From: Pseudoxanthomonas broegbernensis
GTDB lineage: Bacteria; Pseudomonadota; Gammaproteobacteria; Xanthomonadales; Xanthomonadaceae
NCBI RefSeq assembly: GCF_014202435.1
Contig: NZ_JACHGU010000002.1
Span: forward strand, 372,001 to 436,000
DNA length: 64,000 bases
Direction: 5' to 3'
Shown here in pieces: positions 56,470-64,000 of the stretch; positions within the stretch are counted from its first letter, which is position 1; every line of letters starts with the position of its first letter. Position numbers and translations under genes: made by a program. The notes beneath the pieces were generated by a model. The model did not search any database, had not been told where the DNA came from, and was given only the letters and a program-made list of their open reading frames with translations.

Positions 56470-56691
56470 GTGGGTAAGAACGTTCATGTTGTGCCGCACG
56501 ACAGTGGCTGGGCCGTGCGCATCGAGGGCAACGACCGGGCGTCCTCGGTTCACCCGACACAGCGCGATGCGACTCAGGCAGGACGCGCCCGCGCCCGCCG
56601 CGATGGGGTCGAGATCCTTATCCACGGGGAGAACGGTCGCATTCGGGCCCGTGACAGTTACGGCAACGACCCCTTCCCGCCGAAGGGCTGA
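56470..56691 (+). CDS. DUF2188-like protein heading the CBASS operon
   Basis: 73 aa from GTG 56470 with GGAGAAGG upstream. GKNVHVVPHDSGWAVRIEG, THREE-type polar middle (RDATQAGRARARRDGVEILIH) and GRIRARDSYGNDPFPPKG match DUF2188, a small family of unknown function. It is the first gene after the CBASS promoter and is separated from cap6 by 19 bp. Confidence 0.82.
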   Translation: MGKNVHVVPHDSGWAVRIEGNDRASSVHPTQRDATQAGRARARRDGVEILIHGENGRIRARDSYGNDPFPPKG

Positions 56692-56710
56692 CCCACCGAG
56701 ACCGGAGACA

Positions 56711-57640
56711 ATGAAAAATCCTGCCTTGCACCTTGTAACGCCTGTCGATCTCCCGCGCGGCATCCATGCTGTCCATGCGCTGCCCGATGCCGAGCTCTCC
56801 GCGCTGTGGGACAGCATCATTGTCGAGCCCCAGCTCAAGGATCGCCTGCTCTCGCAGGCCATCTTGAACTACACCCTGCGTCCGAACATCTCGCGAAACG
56901 ACGTGCCGCTGCACGGCGTCATCCTGCTGGTTGGCCTGCCGGGCACGGGAAAGACGTCGTTGGCACGAGGCCTTGCGAGCAAGCTCGCTGCCGTACTCAA
57001 GTCGCCCGGCCAAGGGTTTCGTCTCGTCGAAGTGGATCCGCACGCACTGACCAGTTCCGCGATGGGCAAAACCCAACGCGCGGTTTCCGAATTGTTCTCG
57101 CAGACCATCGCCGAACATGCCGCCAATGGCCCGACCGTGGTGTTGTTGGACGAGGTGGAGACGTTGGCGGCTGATCGCGCGAAGCTCAGCCTGGAGGCCA
57201 ACCCGGTGGACATCCACCGCGCCACCGATGCGGTGCTCGTGCAACTAGATGCTCTTGCCGCCTCGCATCCCAACCTGCTCTTCATCGCCACCAGCAATTT
57301 CCCGCAGGCGATCGATGACGCGTTCACCTCCCGCTGCGACCTAGTGGTCGACGTCCCGCTGCCGGGTCCCGACGCGGTCGCGAAAATCCTGGGCAGTTGC
57401 CTCGACGCGATCGCGCAGAAGTTCCCTATGGTGAGCAAGCTCACCCGGGCGGACGGGCTCGCCAAGGTGGCGCGCGCGGCGGTGGGCTTGGACGGCCGCG
57501 CCATCCGCAAACTCGTCGTCAGCGCGATGGCGATGCGCAAGGAGACCGCGCTCGATCCCAACCAACTCTCGCTCCCGGACCTGCAGGCCGCAGTCGCCCA
57601 AGCGCAGGCCTCGCGTCGTCCCGACAAGGAGCGCCCGTGA
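56711..57640 (+). CDS. cap6: TRIP13/Pch2-like AAA+ ATPase Cap6
   Basis: 309 aa. LHGVILLVGLPGTGKTSL (Walker A at about 75-82), TVVLLDEVETLAADR (Walker B) and TSNFPQAIDDAFTSRCD (sensor/arginine finger) match TRIP13-type ATPases. In type III CBASS it unfolds the HORMA protein and so turns the cyclase off. GTGA overlap with the following gene. Confidence 0.93.
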   Translation: MKNPALHLVTPVDLPRGIHAVHALPDAELSALWDSIIVEPQLKDRLLSQAILNYTLRPNISRNDVPLHGVILLVGLPGTGKTSLARGLASKLAAVLKSPGQGFRLVEVDPHALTSSAMGKTQRAVSELFSQTIAEHAANGPTVVLLDEVETLAADRAKLSLEANPVDIHRATDAVLVQLDALAASHPNLLFIATSNFPQAIDDAFTSRCDLVVDVPLPGPDAVAKILGSCLDAIAQKFPMVSKLTRADGLAKVARAAVGLDGRAIRKLVVSAMAMRKETALDPNQLSLPDLQAAVAQAQASRRPDKERP

Positions 57641-58110
57641 GCACCGTAGCCCGGCGTGACTTTCGCAGCACGCCTCATCGCGATGCCCGCCAAACCTGGG
57701 CCGACATCGTCGCTCTGCTCACCGCGAGCGCGAGTGGCGGGGCGGCTCGGCCGGACTTGGTGGCTGTCGCCGGCGTGGCCAGCAGCGTGATTGCCGACCA
57801 GGGACCACGGGACGTGCCCATCATCGTGACATGCGATGGTCCGCGCACGCGCATCTACTGCCATTACGACGACGATGCGCTGGATGAATCGAATGGCAAC
57901 GAGGCCGCGCTCGGTTTCGACCCGCTGAAGGGCGAGTGGCAGGTGTCCCTGCCGGTTGATGCCGAGGATTTGGCGTGGGTGACGGCGGCTTTGCGAGCCA
58001 AGTCCGCGCGAGTCGTGGCCCGCGATAGAAACGAAACGATCGAAACGTCGACCGCCAGCAACGCCACCGCACGGTTTGTCGTGGATGTAGAAGGATTCAT
58101 GAAGACATGA
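57637..58110 (+). CDS. Bacterial HORMA-family 2 protein
   Basis: 157 aa from GTG 57637. [48 protein letters not shown] and [17 protein letters not shown] match the bacHORMA_2 group found with Cap6 and the larger HORMA protein. It probably regulates or assists the main HORMA protein. Overlaps its neighbours at both ends. Confidence 0.82.
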   Translation: MSTVARRDFRSTPHRDARQTWADIVALLTASASGGAARPDLVAVAGVASSVIADQGPRDVPIIVTCDGPRTRIYCHYDDDALDESNGNEAALGFDPLKGEWQVSLPVDAEDLAWVTAALRAKSARVVARDRNETIETSTASNATARFVVDVEGFMKT

Positions 58111-58610
58111 CGACCGTAGCCGCCTATACCCGTACGCACTCGGTCACTTACGTCGCCGACAACGTGCTCAAGAGCCTCAAGGACATCATCCGCTTGAGCG
58201 GCATGGATCCGTCCAAGCTGGTCGACGAGTGGGAGAGCATCCACCGCGCCATGCGTACGTGGTTGGACAGTGAACACCTCGAACGCGTGGTCCTGGAGGT
58301 GTTCAACCCCTACACCAATGCCCTCGTGCTGCGCTGGGACGTCGACATCGTTTATCAGTGGGCGGCGGGCGGCGAAGGCAATTTTTATACCGATACCGAG
58401 CAGTTGCGCTACCACATCCGCAAGGCCGGTATCGCACCGGCGGATGCCGAGTACAGCGTCCTGCTGCACAACAAGCCCGGGCGGCCGGATGTCCCGGGCT
58501 GGGGTCCGGGGAGCTACCGGTCAACCAGTGGGCTGGTTCGGCAGAGCCTGGGCTCGACAATTGAGCACAGCGGCCTCGGAGCGAATGCCGCCTACTGGAG
58601 GACAGCCTGA
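58107..58610 (+). CDS. cap7: HORMA-domain protein Cap7
   Basis: 167 aa. [43 protein letters not shown] and [17 protein letters not shown] then FEHSGLG-like ending ([13 protein letters not shown]) are typical of bacterial HORMA family 1. In type III CBASS it senses a closure peptide, binds the CD-NTase and switches it on. Overlaps flanking genes by a few bases. Confidence 0.9.
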   Translation: MTTVAAYTRTHSVTYVADNVLKSLKDIIRLSGMDPSKLVDEWESIHRAMRTWLDSEHLERVVLEVFNPYTNALVLRWDVDIVYQWAAGGEGNFYTDTEQLRYHIRKAGIAPADAEYSVLLHNKPGRPDVPGWGPGSYRSTSGLVRQSLGSTIEHSGLGANAAYWRTA

Positions 58611-59515
58611 TGCTGACCATCGAGGAAGCTTTCCGCAAGTTCAAGAGCCGGCTCGAACTCAATGAGCGCGAGCAGAAGAACGCCAGCAAGCGGCACACCG
58701 AAGTGCGCGAACACATCCGGTCGCGATTCACGATTGCCGATGATTTTCTCACCGGCTCCTATCGTCGCCATACCAAGACCAAGCCCCTCAAGGACATCGA
58801 CATCTTCTTCGTCCTGGCAGACTCGCAGCGGGCGAAGTATCGTGACAAGACGCCCAGCGTCGTCCTCCAGGACTTCTATGACGCGCTGGTCGACAAGTAC
58901 GGCGAAAACGCAGTCAGCAAGCAGGGGCGTTCGGTGTGCGTGGATTTTGGCGTGGTCGTCGATGCCGACGACAATACCGACCACCGAGTGGTAAGCGTGG
59001 ACGTCGTACCGGCCTTCACGGCAGGGAGTGACTACGAGATCCCCAACGCCGACACCGGGAAATGGATGAAGACCAATCCGAAGATCCACGCCGAGAAGGC
59101 CACCGAGGCGAACGGCAACTACGACGGCGAATGGAAAGGCCTCGTGCGGATGGTCAAGTACTGGAACAACAACCCCAATCACGGCACGGACAAGCCGGTC
59201 AAGCCGTCGTTCCTGATCGAGGTCATGGCCCTGCAGGTTCTCCACGGCGGTTGGGGTGGGCGTTTCGATTACGAGATGCAGGCCTTGTTTGCCACGCTCG
59301 CCGACCGGATAACAGACGAATGGCCAGACCCCGCGGGGCTCGGGTCGCCGATCAGCGATGGCATGGACGCTGCCCGGAAGCAGCGGGCGCGTGACCTGCT
59401 CCGTACTGCCAGCCGCCAAGCCTCCGATGCAATTGACCTTGTTCGCAAGGGGCGAAACGGCGATGCCTTGAAAGCATGGCGGAGCCTGTTTGGACCGAAG
59501 TTTCCCTTGACCTGA
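58610..59515 (+). CDS. CBASS CD-NTase (cyclic oligonucleotide synthase)
   Basis: 301 aa. The nucleotidyltransferase motif [20 protein letters not shown] gives Gly49-Ser50, Asp62 and Asp64; the third acidic residue is Asp131 ([10 protein letters not shown]). The C-terminal OAS-like helical part ([21 protein letters not shown]) is intact. With NucC as effector it probably makes cyclic triadenylate. Clade CdnC or CdnD cannot be settled by eye. ATG overlaps the cap7 stop. Confidence 0.92.
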   Translation: MLTIEEAFRKFKSRLELNEREQKNASKRHTEVREHIRSRFTIADDFLTGSYRRHTKTKPLKDIDIFFVLADSQRAKYRDKTPSVVLQDFYDALVDKYGENAVSKQGRSVCVDFGVVVDADDNTDHRVVSVDVVPAFTAGSDYEIPNADTGKWMKTNPKIHAEKATEANGNYDGEWKGLVRMVKYWNNNPNHGTDKPVKPSFLIEVMALQVLHGGWGGRFDYEMQALFATLADRITDEWPDPAGLGSPISDGMDAARKQRARDLLRTASRQASDAIDLVRKGRNGDALKAWRSLFGPKFPLT

Positions 59516-59524
59516 AGTCCACCG

Positions 59525-60289
59525 ATGACGACAGACACCGATACGTCGAAGACTGCCTTGAACGCTCCGCAGGGAGACGTTTCCTGGATGAGGCAGGCAT
59601 TCGAGCAGGTGCAATCGAACCTGGCTGCGACCATGAAGCTGGCCTCCCAGTCCATCAGTCATGGCGGCGTGATGGGCTCGGTGAACGAGGAGCATTGGGC
59701 AGATCTGTTCCGGAAGTATCTGCCGAACCGTTACGACGTTGCCACCGGGATCGTGATCGACAGTCGGGGGAATCGTAGCGAGCAGATCGACCTGGTGATC
59801 TTCGACCGTCATTTCACGCCCACCTTGCTCGATCAGAAGAGCCATCGGTATATCCCTGCCGAAGCGGTGTATGCCGTCTTCGAATGTAAGCCGACCATCA
59901 ACAAGGACTACCTCGACTACGCGGAGAAAAAGGCCGCTTCCGTCCGCGCAATGCATCGGACGTCGGTGACGATTGCCCACGCGGGCGGCACCTACGAACC
60001 CAAACCGCATTTCCGCATCCTCGCCGGGATCCTAGCCCCCGATGTCAGTTGGGCTGACGGGCTCGGTGAGGCGTTCGAGCGCAATCTCTCGGCCGATCCC
60101 GACGCCATGCTCGATTGCGGCGTGGCACTCGATCGCGGCTGCTTTGATCGCTACGAAGGGGTTCTTTCGATTGCCAACGAACAAGGCGCGCTGATGTATT
60201 TTCTGTTCCGGCTGCTGGCGCGCCTGCAGTCTCTTGGCACGGTTCCCGCAATTGACTGGGCGGCATACAGCCGCATCATCCGTCCCTGA
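59525..60289 (+). CDS. nucC: NucC endonuclease effector
   Basis: 254 aa. The IDx30ExK active site of NucC is exact: Ile88-Asp89 (EQIDLVIFD) and Glu120-x-Lys122 (FECKPT), 30 residues apart. Other NucC features include AYAVFE-type PAEAVYAVFE, RTSVTIAHAGGTYEPKP and AFLFRL-like MYFLFRLLARLQ-GTVP. Trimers bind cyclic trinucleotide, hexamerise and degrade double-stranded DNA, killing the infected cell. It closes the CBASS operon, 9 bp after the cyclase. Confidence 0.93.
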   Translation: MTTDTDTSKTALNAPQGDVSWMRQAFEQVQSNLAATMKLASQSISHGGVMGSVNEEHWADLFRKYLPNRYDVATGIVIDSRGNRSEQIDLVIFDRHFTPTLLDQKSHRYIPAEAVYAVFECKPTINKDYLDYAEKKAASVRAMHRTSVTIAHAGGTYEPKPHFRILAGILAPDVSWADGLGEAFERNLSADPDAMLDCGVALDRGCFDRYEGVLSIANEQGALMYFLFRLLARLQSLGTVPAIDWAAYSRIIRP

Positions 60290-60380
60290 AGATTTTCCGT
60301 CCGTCGCATACCGAGCGTGAAGCGCGAGGCCGGTTGAAGGAGCGCCGGCGTTCACCGCTCCAACAAAACGCTGATGCCAC

Positions 60381-61703
60381 ATGACGAACAAGCAGCGAGC
60401 GCCGAATCTGGAATCACTGATGCGCAGGCGGATCGGTGATCTGCCCGATGGCAAGGCCATGCAGTTGATTGGCACGATCATCGACATGGGTGGCGATGAG
60501 CGATCGTCCGCGGCACTGGATCATGCCGACGGTCTCCTGGCCCAACTCGCGGAGAGGGGCCTGCCGGATCGGGATGTCAGCCGGGCTCACTACTTTCGCG
60601 CCAACATCTGGAGTGCAAAGCGCCGGGCTTCGCCGGACTGTAGCGCGTGGCTGTGGAAGAGTGAGCACATCGATGGGGAGATACTGGAGCTGCGTAAGGC
60701 ATTGGGACATCCAGGTTTCGCGAAGTTCGACCCGGTCGAACGCGCGCAAATCCACACCAACCTGGGCAATGTCCTGAATCACACCGGGCGATTCATAGAG
60801 GCCATCGAGTACTGGGACCGAGCGCTGGCGTCCGTGCCGCGATTCGCGATGGCATGGGGAAATCGCGGAATTGGCTTGGGGTACTACGCCGGTTCGCTCT
60901 ACGATCCGGGACATCATGCCGTGATGATGATTGCGGCTTTTGAGTCGATGCTGCCTTCAATCTCCGCGGGCATGGACGAAGGGCCGGGACCGCCTGCGGT
61001 CATTCGCCACTTCAACCTTATCAAGCAGGAGTTCTGTGCTGCCCGCTACGCGCTGTACGAAGGCATGAACTCCGCCGGCGTGCACTTTTCGGATCGAGGC
61101 GTGCTGCTCTACAACACGTTGGACTACCCGACGCTCGGATTCGCGGTGGAACGGATGAAGATGGCGTTTCGCGGCGCATATGCGGTGTTCGACAAGGTGG
61201 CCTTCCTGTTGAACGACTACCTGAACCTCGGGATCCCGGATCGACAGGTGAACTTCCGGAACCTCTGGTTCGTCAAAGGCAAAGGGAAGACGTTGCACCC
61301 GTCTCTGGACGGATTGGCGAACTGGCCGCTGCGCGGCCTGTTCTGGCTTTCGAAAGACATCCATGAAGAAGGCGTTCGGGAGGTGACCGAGCCTGATGCG
61401 CGAGAGCTGTATGAGCTACGGAATCACATGGAACACAAATTCGTTTCCGTGCACGATGGTTTCCTGCGATCCATGTCTCCGAATTCGGTCGAGGCATCAG
61501 AGTCCGGAATCTTCGACATCTCCATCACCGACCTGATCACCAAGACGCTGCGCCAGCTGAAACTGTCGCGGGCCGCAATCATCTATCTGTCTCTCGGTAT
61601 ACACGTCGAGGAAAAGCGGCGGTTCGAGACACGAGGGAGCAAAATGATCAGCGTGCCCATGATCCTTCCTGTCTGGGAGGACAAGTGGAAGCGGCTGGAC
61701 TAA
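60381..61703 (+). CDS. LA2681-type HEPN protein with TPR-like region
   Basis: 440 aa. A tetratricopeptide-like segment (AQIHTNLGNVLNHTGRFIEAIEYWDRAL) precedes the HEPN part (AFRGAYAVFDKVAFLLNDYLNLGI). The RNase-like Rx4H motif is RNHMEH. It resembles the LA2681-HEPN family annotated near defence genes. Ninety-one bp separate it from nucC, so it may have its own promoter. A toxin or RNA-cleaving effector role is inferred. Confidence 0.82.
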   Translation: MTNKQRAPNLESLMRRRIGDLPDGKAMQLIGTIIDMGGDERSSAALDHADGLLAQLAERGLPDRDVSRAHYFRANIWSAKRRASPDCSAWLWKSEHIDGEILELRKALGHPGFAKFDPVERAQIHTNLGNVLNHTGRFIEAIEYWDRALASVPRFAMAWGNRGIGLGYYAGSLYDPGHHAVMMIAAFESMLPSISAGMDEGPGPPAVIRHFNLIKQEFCAARYALYEGMNSAGVHFSDRGVLLYNTLDYPTLGFAVERMKMAFRGAYAVFDKVAFLLNDYLNLGIPDRQVNFRNLWFVKGKGKTLHPSLDGLANWPLRGLFWLSKDIHEEGVREVTEPDARELYELRNHMEHKFVSVHDGFLRSMSPNSVEASESGIFDISITDLITKTLRQLKLSRAAIIYLSLGIHVEEKRRFETRGSKMISVPMILPVWEDKWKRLD

Positions 61704-61719
61704 TGTGGGTTCTGCTTGC

Positions 61720-62658
61720 TCAGCCGCGATCGAGTTTCTCTGCAAACGCCGCTAACCACGTTTCCGCTATGGCGGAGTAGGGCTGCGTGGGTGACGCCAT
61801 GGCTTTCATCTCAGTGACCGTACGATCGAGTAGCAGTTGCAGGCGCTGCGCCACGGTGCCAGCCTGCGTTCCAGCCAGAGCGGACACTACCACCGGCTGC
61901 GCGAGCTGATCGATGAGTTCGCCGAGTTCGAGCACAAGGTCACCGAGGAATTCCAGATGGCGAAGGACCCGCGTGCGTTCCTGGACCAAGCCAAGGCGAT
62001 TCAAGCCATAGACCTGTATCGACACGGCGCCACGCTCACTCGGATCGGGATCGGCTCGCGGCACGACGAGGCTGACGGGCGGAGTCCCGTCGAACACGAA
62101 CTCCAGGTGATCCCTCGGTACGTCCACGCACGGATTGAGCAGGAGCGCCTGCTCTGCCGTGTAGACAACGTCTTCCGGTTGAAGTCTCGGCGAGCCATCC
62201 TTGATCGGGAAGCTGTCCTGCTTCCCTGATTGGGTGGACGGCTGCCGTTTCATGTTTTCGCGCAGCTCCGTCAGGCTGGCCGAGCTCGCCACCATATGCT
62301 GCTTCCGTTTGCGGTTGCAGTCGATGCAGCTTGGCAACAGGTTGTCCCATGCCATGGCGATCCACCAGTAGCCGGGATGCGCGGGATCCTCGCTTACCGA
62401 GCCCTTGGGGCGGAAATGCTCGACGTCGACCGGTGCAGATGCCGAGTAAAACGTTTCGCAATAAGCGCACTTCCCGTGAAAAATGGCGTCGAGCCGACGC
62501 TTGACCTCGTCGTGCTTGTACGCCTTGAACGGAAACGCCACCCCCGACGCGGGACTTTGCAGGTGCGCGCGAACGCGATCGAGCTCGGTTAGTCCATTTC
62601 TGTTCTTTACGCCGAGTGATGCCGGAGCTGGATCGTCGCCCCTTGAGACATTCCGCAT
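61720..62658 (-). CDS. ptuB: HNH endonuclease, PtuB-like (Septu/retron-associated)
   Basis: 312 aa from ATG 62658. Zinc-knuckle HNH core: KCAYCETFYSASAPVDVEHF, RPKG, then WDNLLPSCIDCNRKRK. This pattern is that of TIGR02646/PtuB HNH nucleases. It starts 1 base from the end of the ATPase gene upstream, as in ptuA-ptuB operons. It should cut DNA when the ATPase senses phage. Confidence 0.84.
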   Translation of the reverse strand: MRNVSRGDDPAPASLGVKNRNGLTELDRVRAHLQSPASGVAFPFKAYKHDEVKRRLDAIFHGKCAYCETFYSASAPVDVEHFRPKGSVSEDPAHPGYWWIAMAWDNLLPSCIDCNRKRKQHMVASSASLTELRENMKRQPSTQSGKQDSFPIKDGSPRLQPEDVVYTAEQALLLNPCVDVPRDHLEFVFDGTPPVSLVVPRADPDPSERGAVSIQVYGLNRLGLVQERTRVLRHLEFLGDLVLELGELIDQLAQPVVVSALAGTQAGTVAQRLQLLLDRTVTEMKAMASPTQPYSAIAETWLAAFAEKLDRG

Positions 62659-62659
62659 G

Positions 62660-64000
62660 TCAGACCTCTCGCAGTATCTGAAGAATACGGTTCCTGGTGT
62701 CTGTGCGCAGCTCATGCATCCTCGCCTCGGACGCCGTGCGGCGCTCCTTGAGGAACAGTGCGACAGCCTCCTGGACGAGCCGATGTGCTTCGGAGGTTCC
62801 GATAGGTAGCGCGTCGGCGATGTCGCGCTGGAACTCAGTGACGATCCTCTCATCAGTGACCGACAACGGCTCTTTGCGACGTCTCACCAGGAGATCGGCG
62901 ATCATGGCTAGGCGATCTTCGAACTTGGGCTCATCAGTAGAAAAGAGCTGAAAGAAATCTGAGGTCAGCAACTGTTCGACTCCCAACTGCTCGACGTTGG
63001 GGAGGTCGACGAGTTGCTCCACAAACACCGGGAGTTGGGTCGGATCCTGGTAGTCGACGCTGGCGATACGCTGAAGGACGGAAACTTCGCCGGTTCCCAT
63101 GCCCCGCAGGCAAAGCGGATCGTGGGTCGTGGCAACGAAGGTCATACCGGGCAAGGCATGACGCAGGCTGGACATGATCTGCATCTTCCAGCGTGGATGG
63201 AGGTGGGCTTCCACTTCGTCGATCAGGATAACGCCGCGTGCAGAAACAAAGGTTTCGAACCCGGGATACACGCGAGGATCCATCAGGCATTGCATGACAT
63301 CGCAAGCCATTGCCAGTACCGACCGGAAACCTGAGGACACGGCGCTTAGCGGCGTTCGGTTCAGAACAGTGTTGCCGTTCCGATCCTGAGTCGCCGTCAC
63401 CACCGAGCATTGTCTGGCCTGAAGATCCCGTACGATGACCTCGAATTCCCCGTCGATCGACAGGATCCCTCGTAATGTCCGTACTACCATCGCGAAGCGG
63501 GCATCGTTCAAGGTCAGCAACCAGGCTTGCGGGTTGCCGAGCAGACCGCCATCGAACAAGTTGCGGATTGTCCGATCCGCCGCGTGCTGTCGCTGCTTAT
63601 GCTGATAGTGCCGGAATGCGCCGTAGGCGAACACGGGCAACGTCTCAAAACTCGGGCCATCTCTGGTGGTCATCCGACCTTCATTGATCGTCAGAGTGCG
63701 TGTAGCGCCATCGCTGAGTGTCACGATGACTTCGGCTGAAGTCGGAGAAACGACGTTCTCGGCGCCCATGTAAGAAGGATTGAGCACATAGTCTCGTGCA
63801 GCCAGTCCTAGCCCCTTCCGTGCCGGATCGTCCACCAAGGTCAGGGCAATTGCTTCGAGAATCGAGCTCTTGCCTGTCGCATTCTCTCCAAGGACCAATA
63901 GCGACGGCACGGGCTTGATCGATTCTGAGTTTGACGATCCGTCGACGGCTTCCGGCATGCTCAGCAGGAGGCGTTCGATGGCCTTGAAATTGGTCAGCCG
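62660..64000 (-). CDS. ptuA: PtuA-like AAA ATPase (N-terminus cut by window edge)
   Basis: At least 447 aa; the frame is open to base 64000, where it reads LTNFKAIERLLLSMPE, the usual start region of OLD/SMC-like ATPases, so only a few residues are missing. Walker A LVLGENATGKSSILEAI, signature region LSAVSSGFRSVLAMA, Walker B GVILIDEVEAHLHPRW and switch TTHDPLCL are present. Such ATPases pair with the HNH nuclease (Septu) and in some cases with a retron, which would lie beyond the edge. Confidence 0.86.
   Translation of the reverse strand, partial: RLTNFKAIERLLLSMPEAVDGSSNSESIKPVPSLLVLGENATGKSSILEAIALTLVDDPARKGLGLAARDYVLNPSYMGAENVVSPTSAEVIVTLSDGATRTLTINEGRMTTRDGPSFETLPVFAYGAFRHYQHKQRQHAADRTIRNLFDGGLLGNPQAWLLTLNDARFAMVVRTLRGILSIDGEFEVIVRDLQARQCSVVTATQDRNGNTVLNRTPLSAVSSGFRSVLAMACDVMQCLMDPRVYPGFETFVSARGVILIDEVEAHLHPRWKMQIMSSLRHALPGMTFVATTHDPLCLRGMGTGEVSVLQRIASVDYQDPTQLPVFVEQLVDLPNVEQLGVEQLLTSDFFQLFSTDEPKFEDRLAMIADLLVRRRKEPLSVTDERIVTEFQRDIADALPIGTSEAHRLVQEAVALFLKERRTASEARMHELRTDTRNRILQILREV

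Overview
The window is high-GC chromosomal DNA of a gammaproteobacterium of the Xanthomonadaceae/Lysobacteraceae (Lysobacter, Luteimonas or Pseudoxanthomonas type). The evidence is the fab cluster without plsX, holB followed by the atypical type IV pilus protein PilZ, an rpoE-rseA-mucD operon, a DUF3247 gene (a family I know from Xanthomonas relatives) and many GTG starts with 4-bp stop/start overlaps. I cannot name a species.

Layout, 1-51 kb (host backbone): a TgpA-DUF58-MoxR operon on the minus strand, cut by the left edge; a three-gene glycosyltransferase/membrane cluster; maf-2, then divergent yceD-rpmF-fabH-kinase-like-fabD-fabG-acpP-fabF-pabB-mltG-tmk-holB-pilZ; a DUF4380 secreted protein; a FadJ-type beta-oxidation enzyme; rpoE-rseA-mucD; lepA-lepB-DUF4845-rnc-era-recO and a NUDIX hydrolase; a non-coding direct repeat carrying DnaA boxes; a poly-3-hydroxybutyrate locus (3HB dehydrogenase, oligomer hydrolase, pssA, phaE, phaC) in which PhaE has a 280-residue histone-H1-like tail; small membrane and secreted proteins; and an ECF sigma factor/Ser-Thr kinase pair divergent from four secreted or envelope genes. 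A nearly identical 32-bp element lies before two of those transcription units and looks like a promoter for the local sigma factor.

Layout, 51.2-64 kb (integrated island): the 3' half of a tRNA-Leu gene ends at the anticodon loop (51176-51230). A tyrosine integrase follows immediately, then accessory genes. This is the expected left junction of an element inserted in tRNA-Leu; the right junction is outside the window. The cargo is defensive: a HigBA-like toxin-antitoxin pair, an orphan antitoxin-like regulator, an Orc/Cdc6-like ATPase, a complete type III CBASS (WYL repressor CapW, DUF2188 protein, TRIP13-like Cap6, two HORMA proteins, a CD-NTase and the NucC nuclease), an LA2681-type HEPN protein, and a PtuB-like HNH nuclease with a PtuA-like ATPase that runs off the right edge.

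How the genes work together: the fab cluster makes acyl chains for lipids, and the neighbouring genes serve replication (tmk, holB) and cell-wall or pilus functions. RpoE-RseA-MucD monitors envelope stress. The PHB genes make, granulate and re-mobilise carbon storage. In the island, the HORMA/TRIP13 pair should gate the CD-NTase, whose cyclic trinucleotide activates NucC to destroy DNA in phage-infected cells. The main candidates for undescribed biology are the PhaE tail, the DnaA-box repeat, and the sigma/kinase secretome module with its shared promoter.
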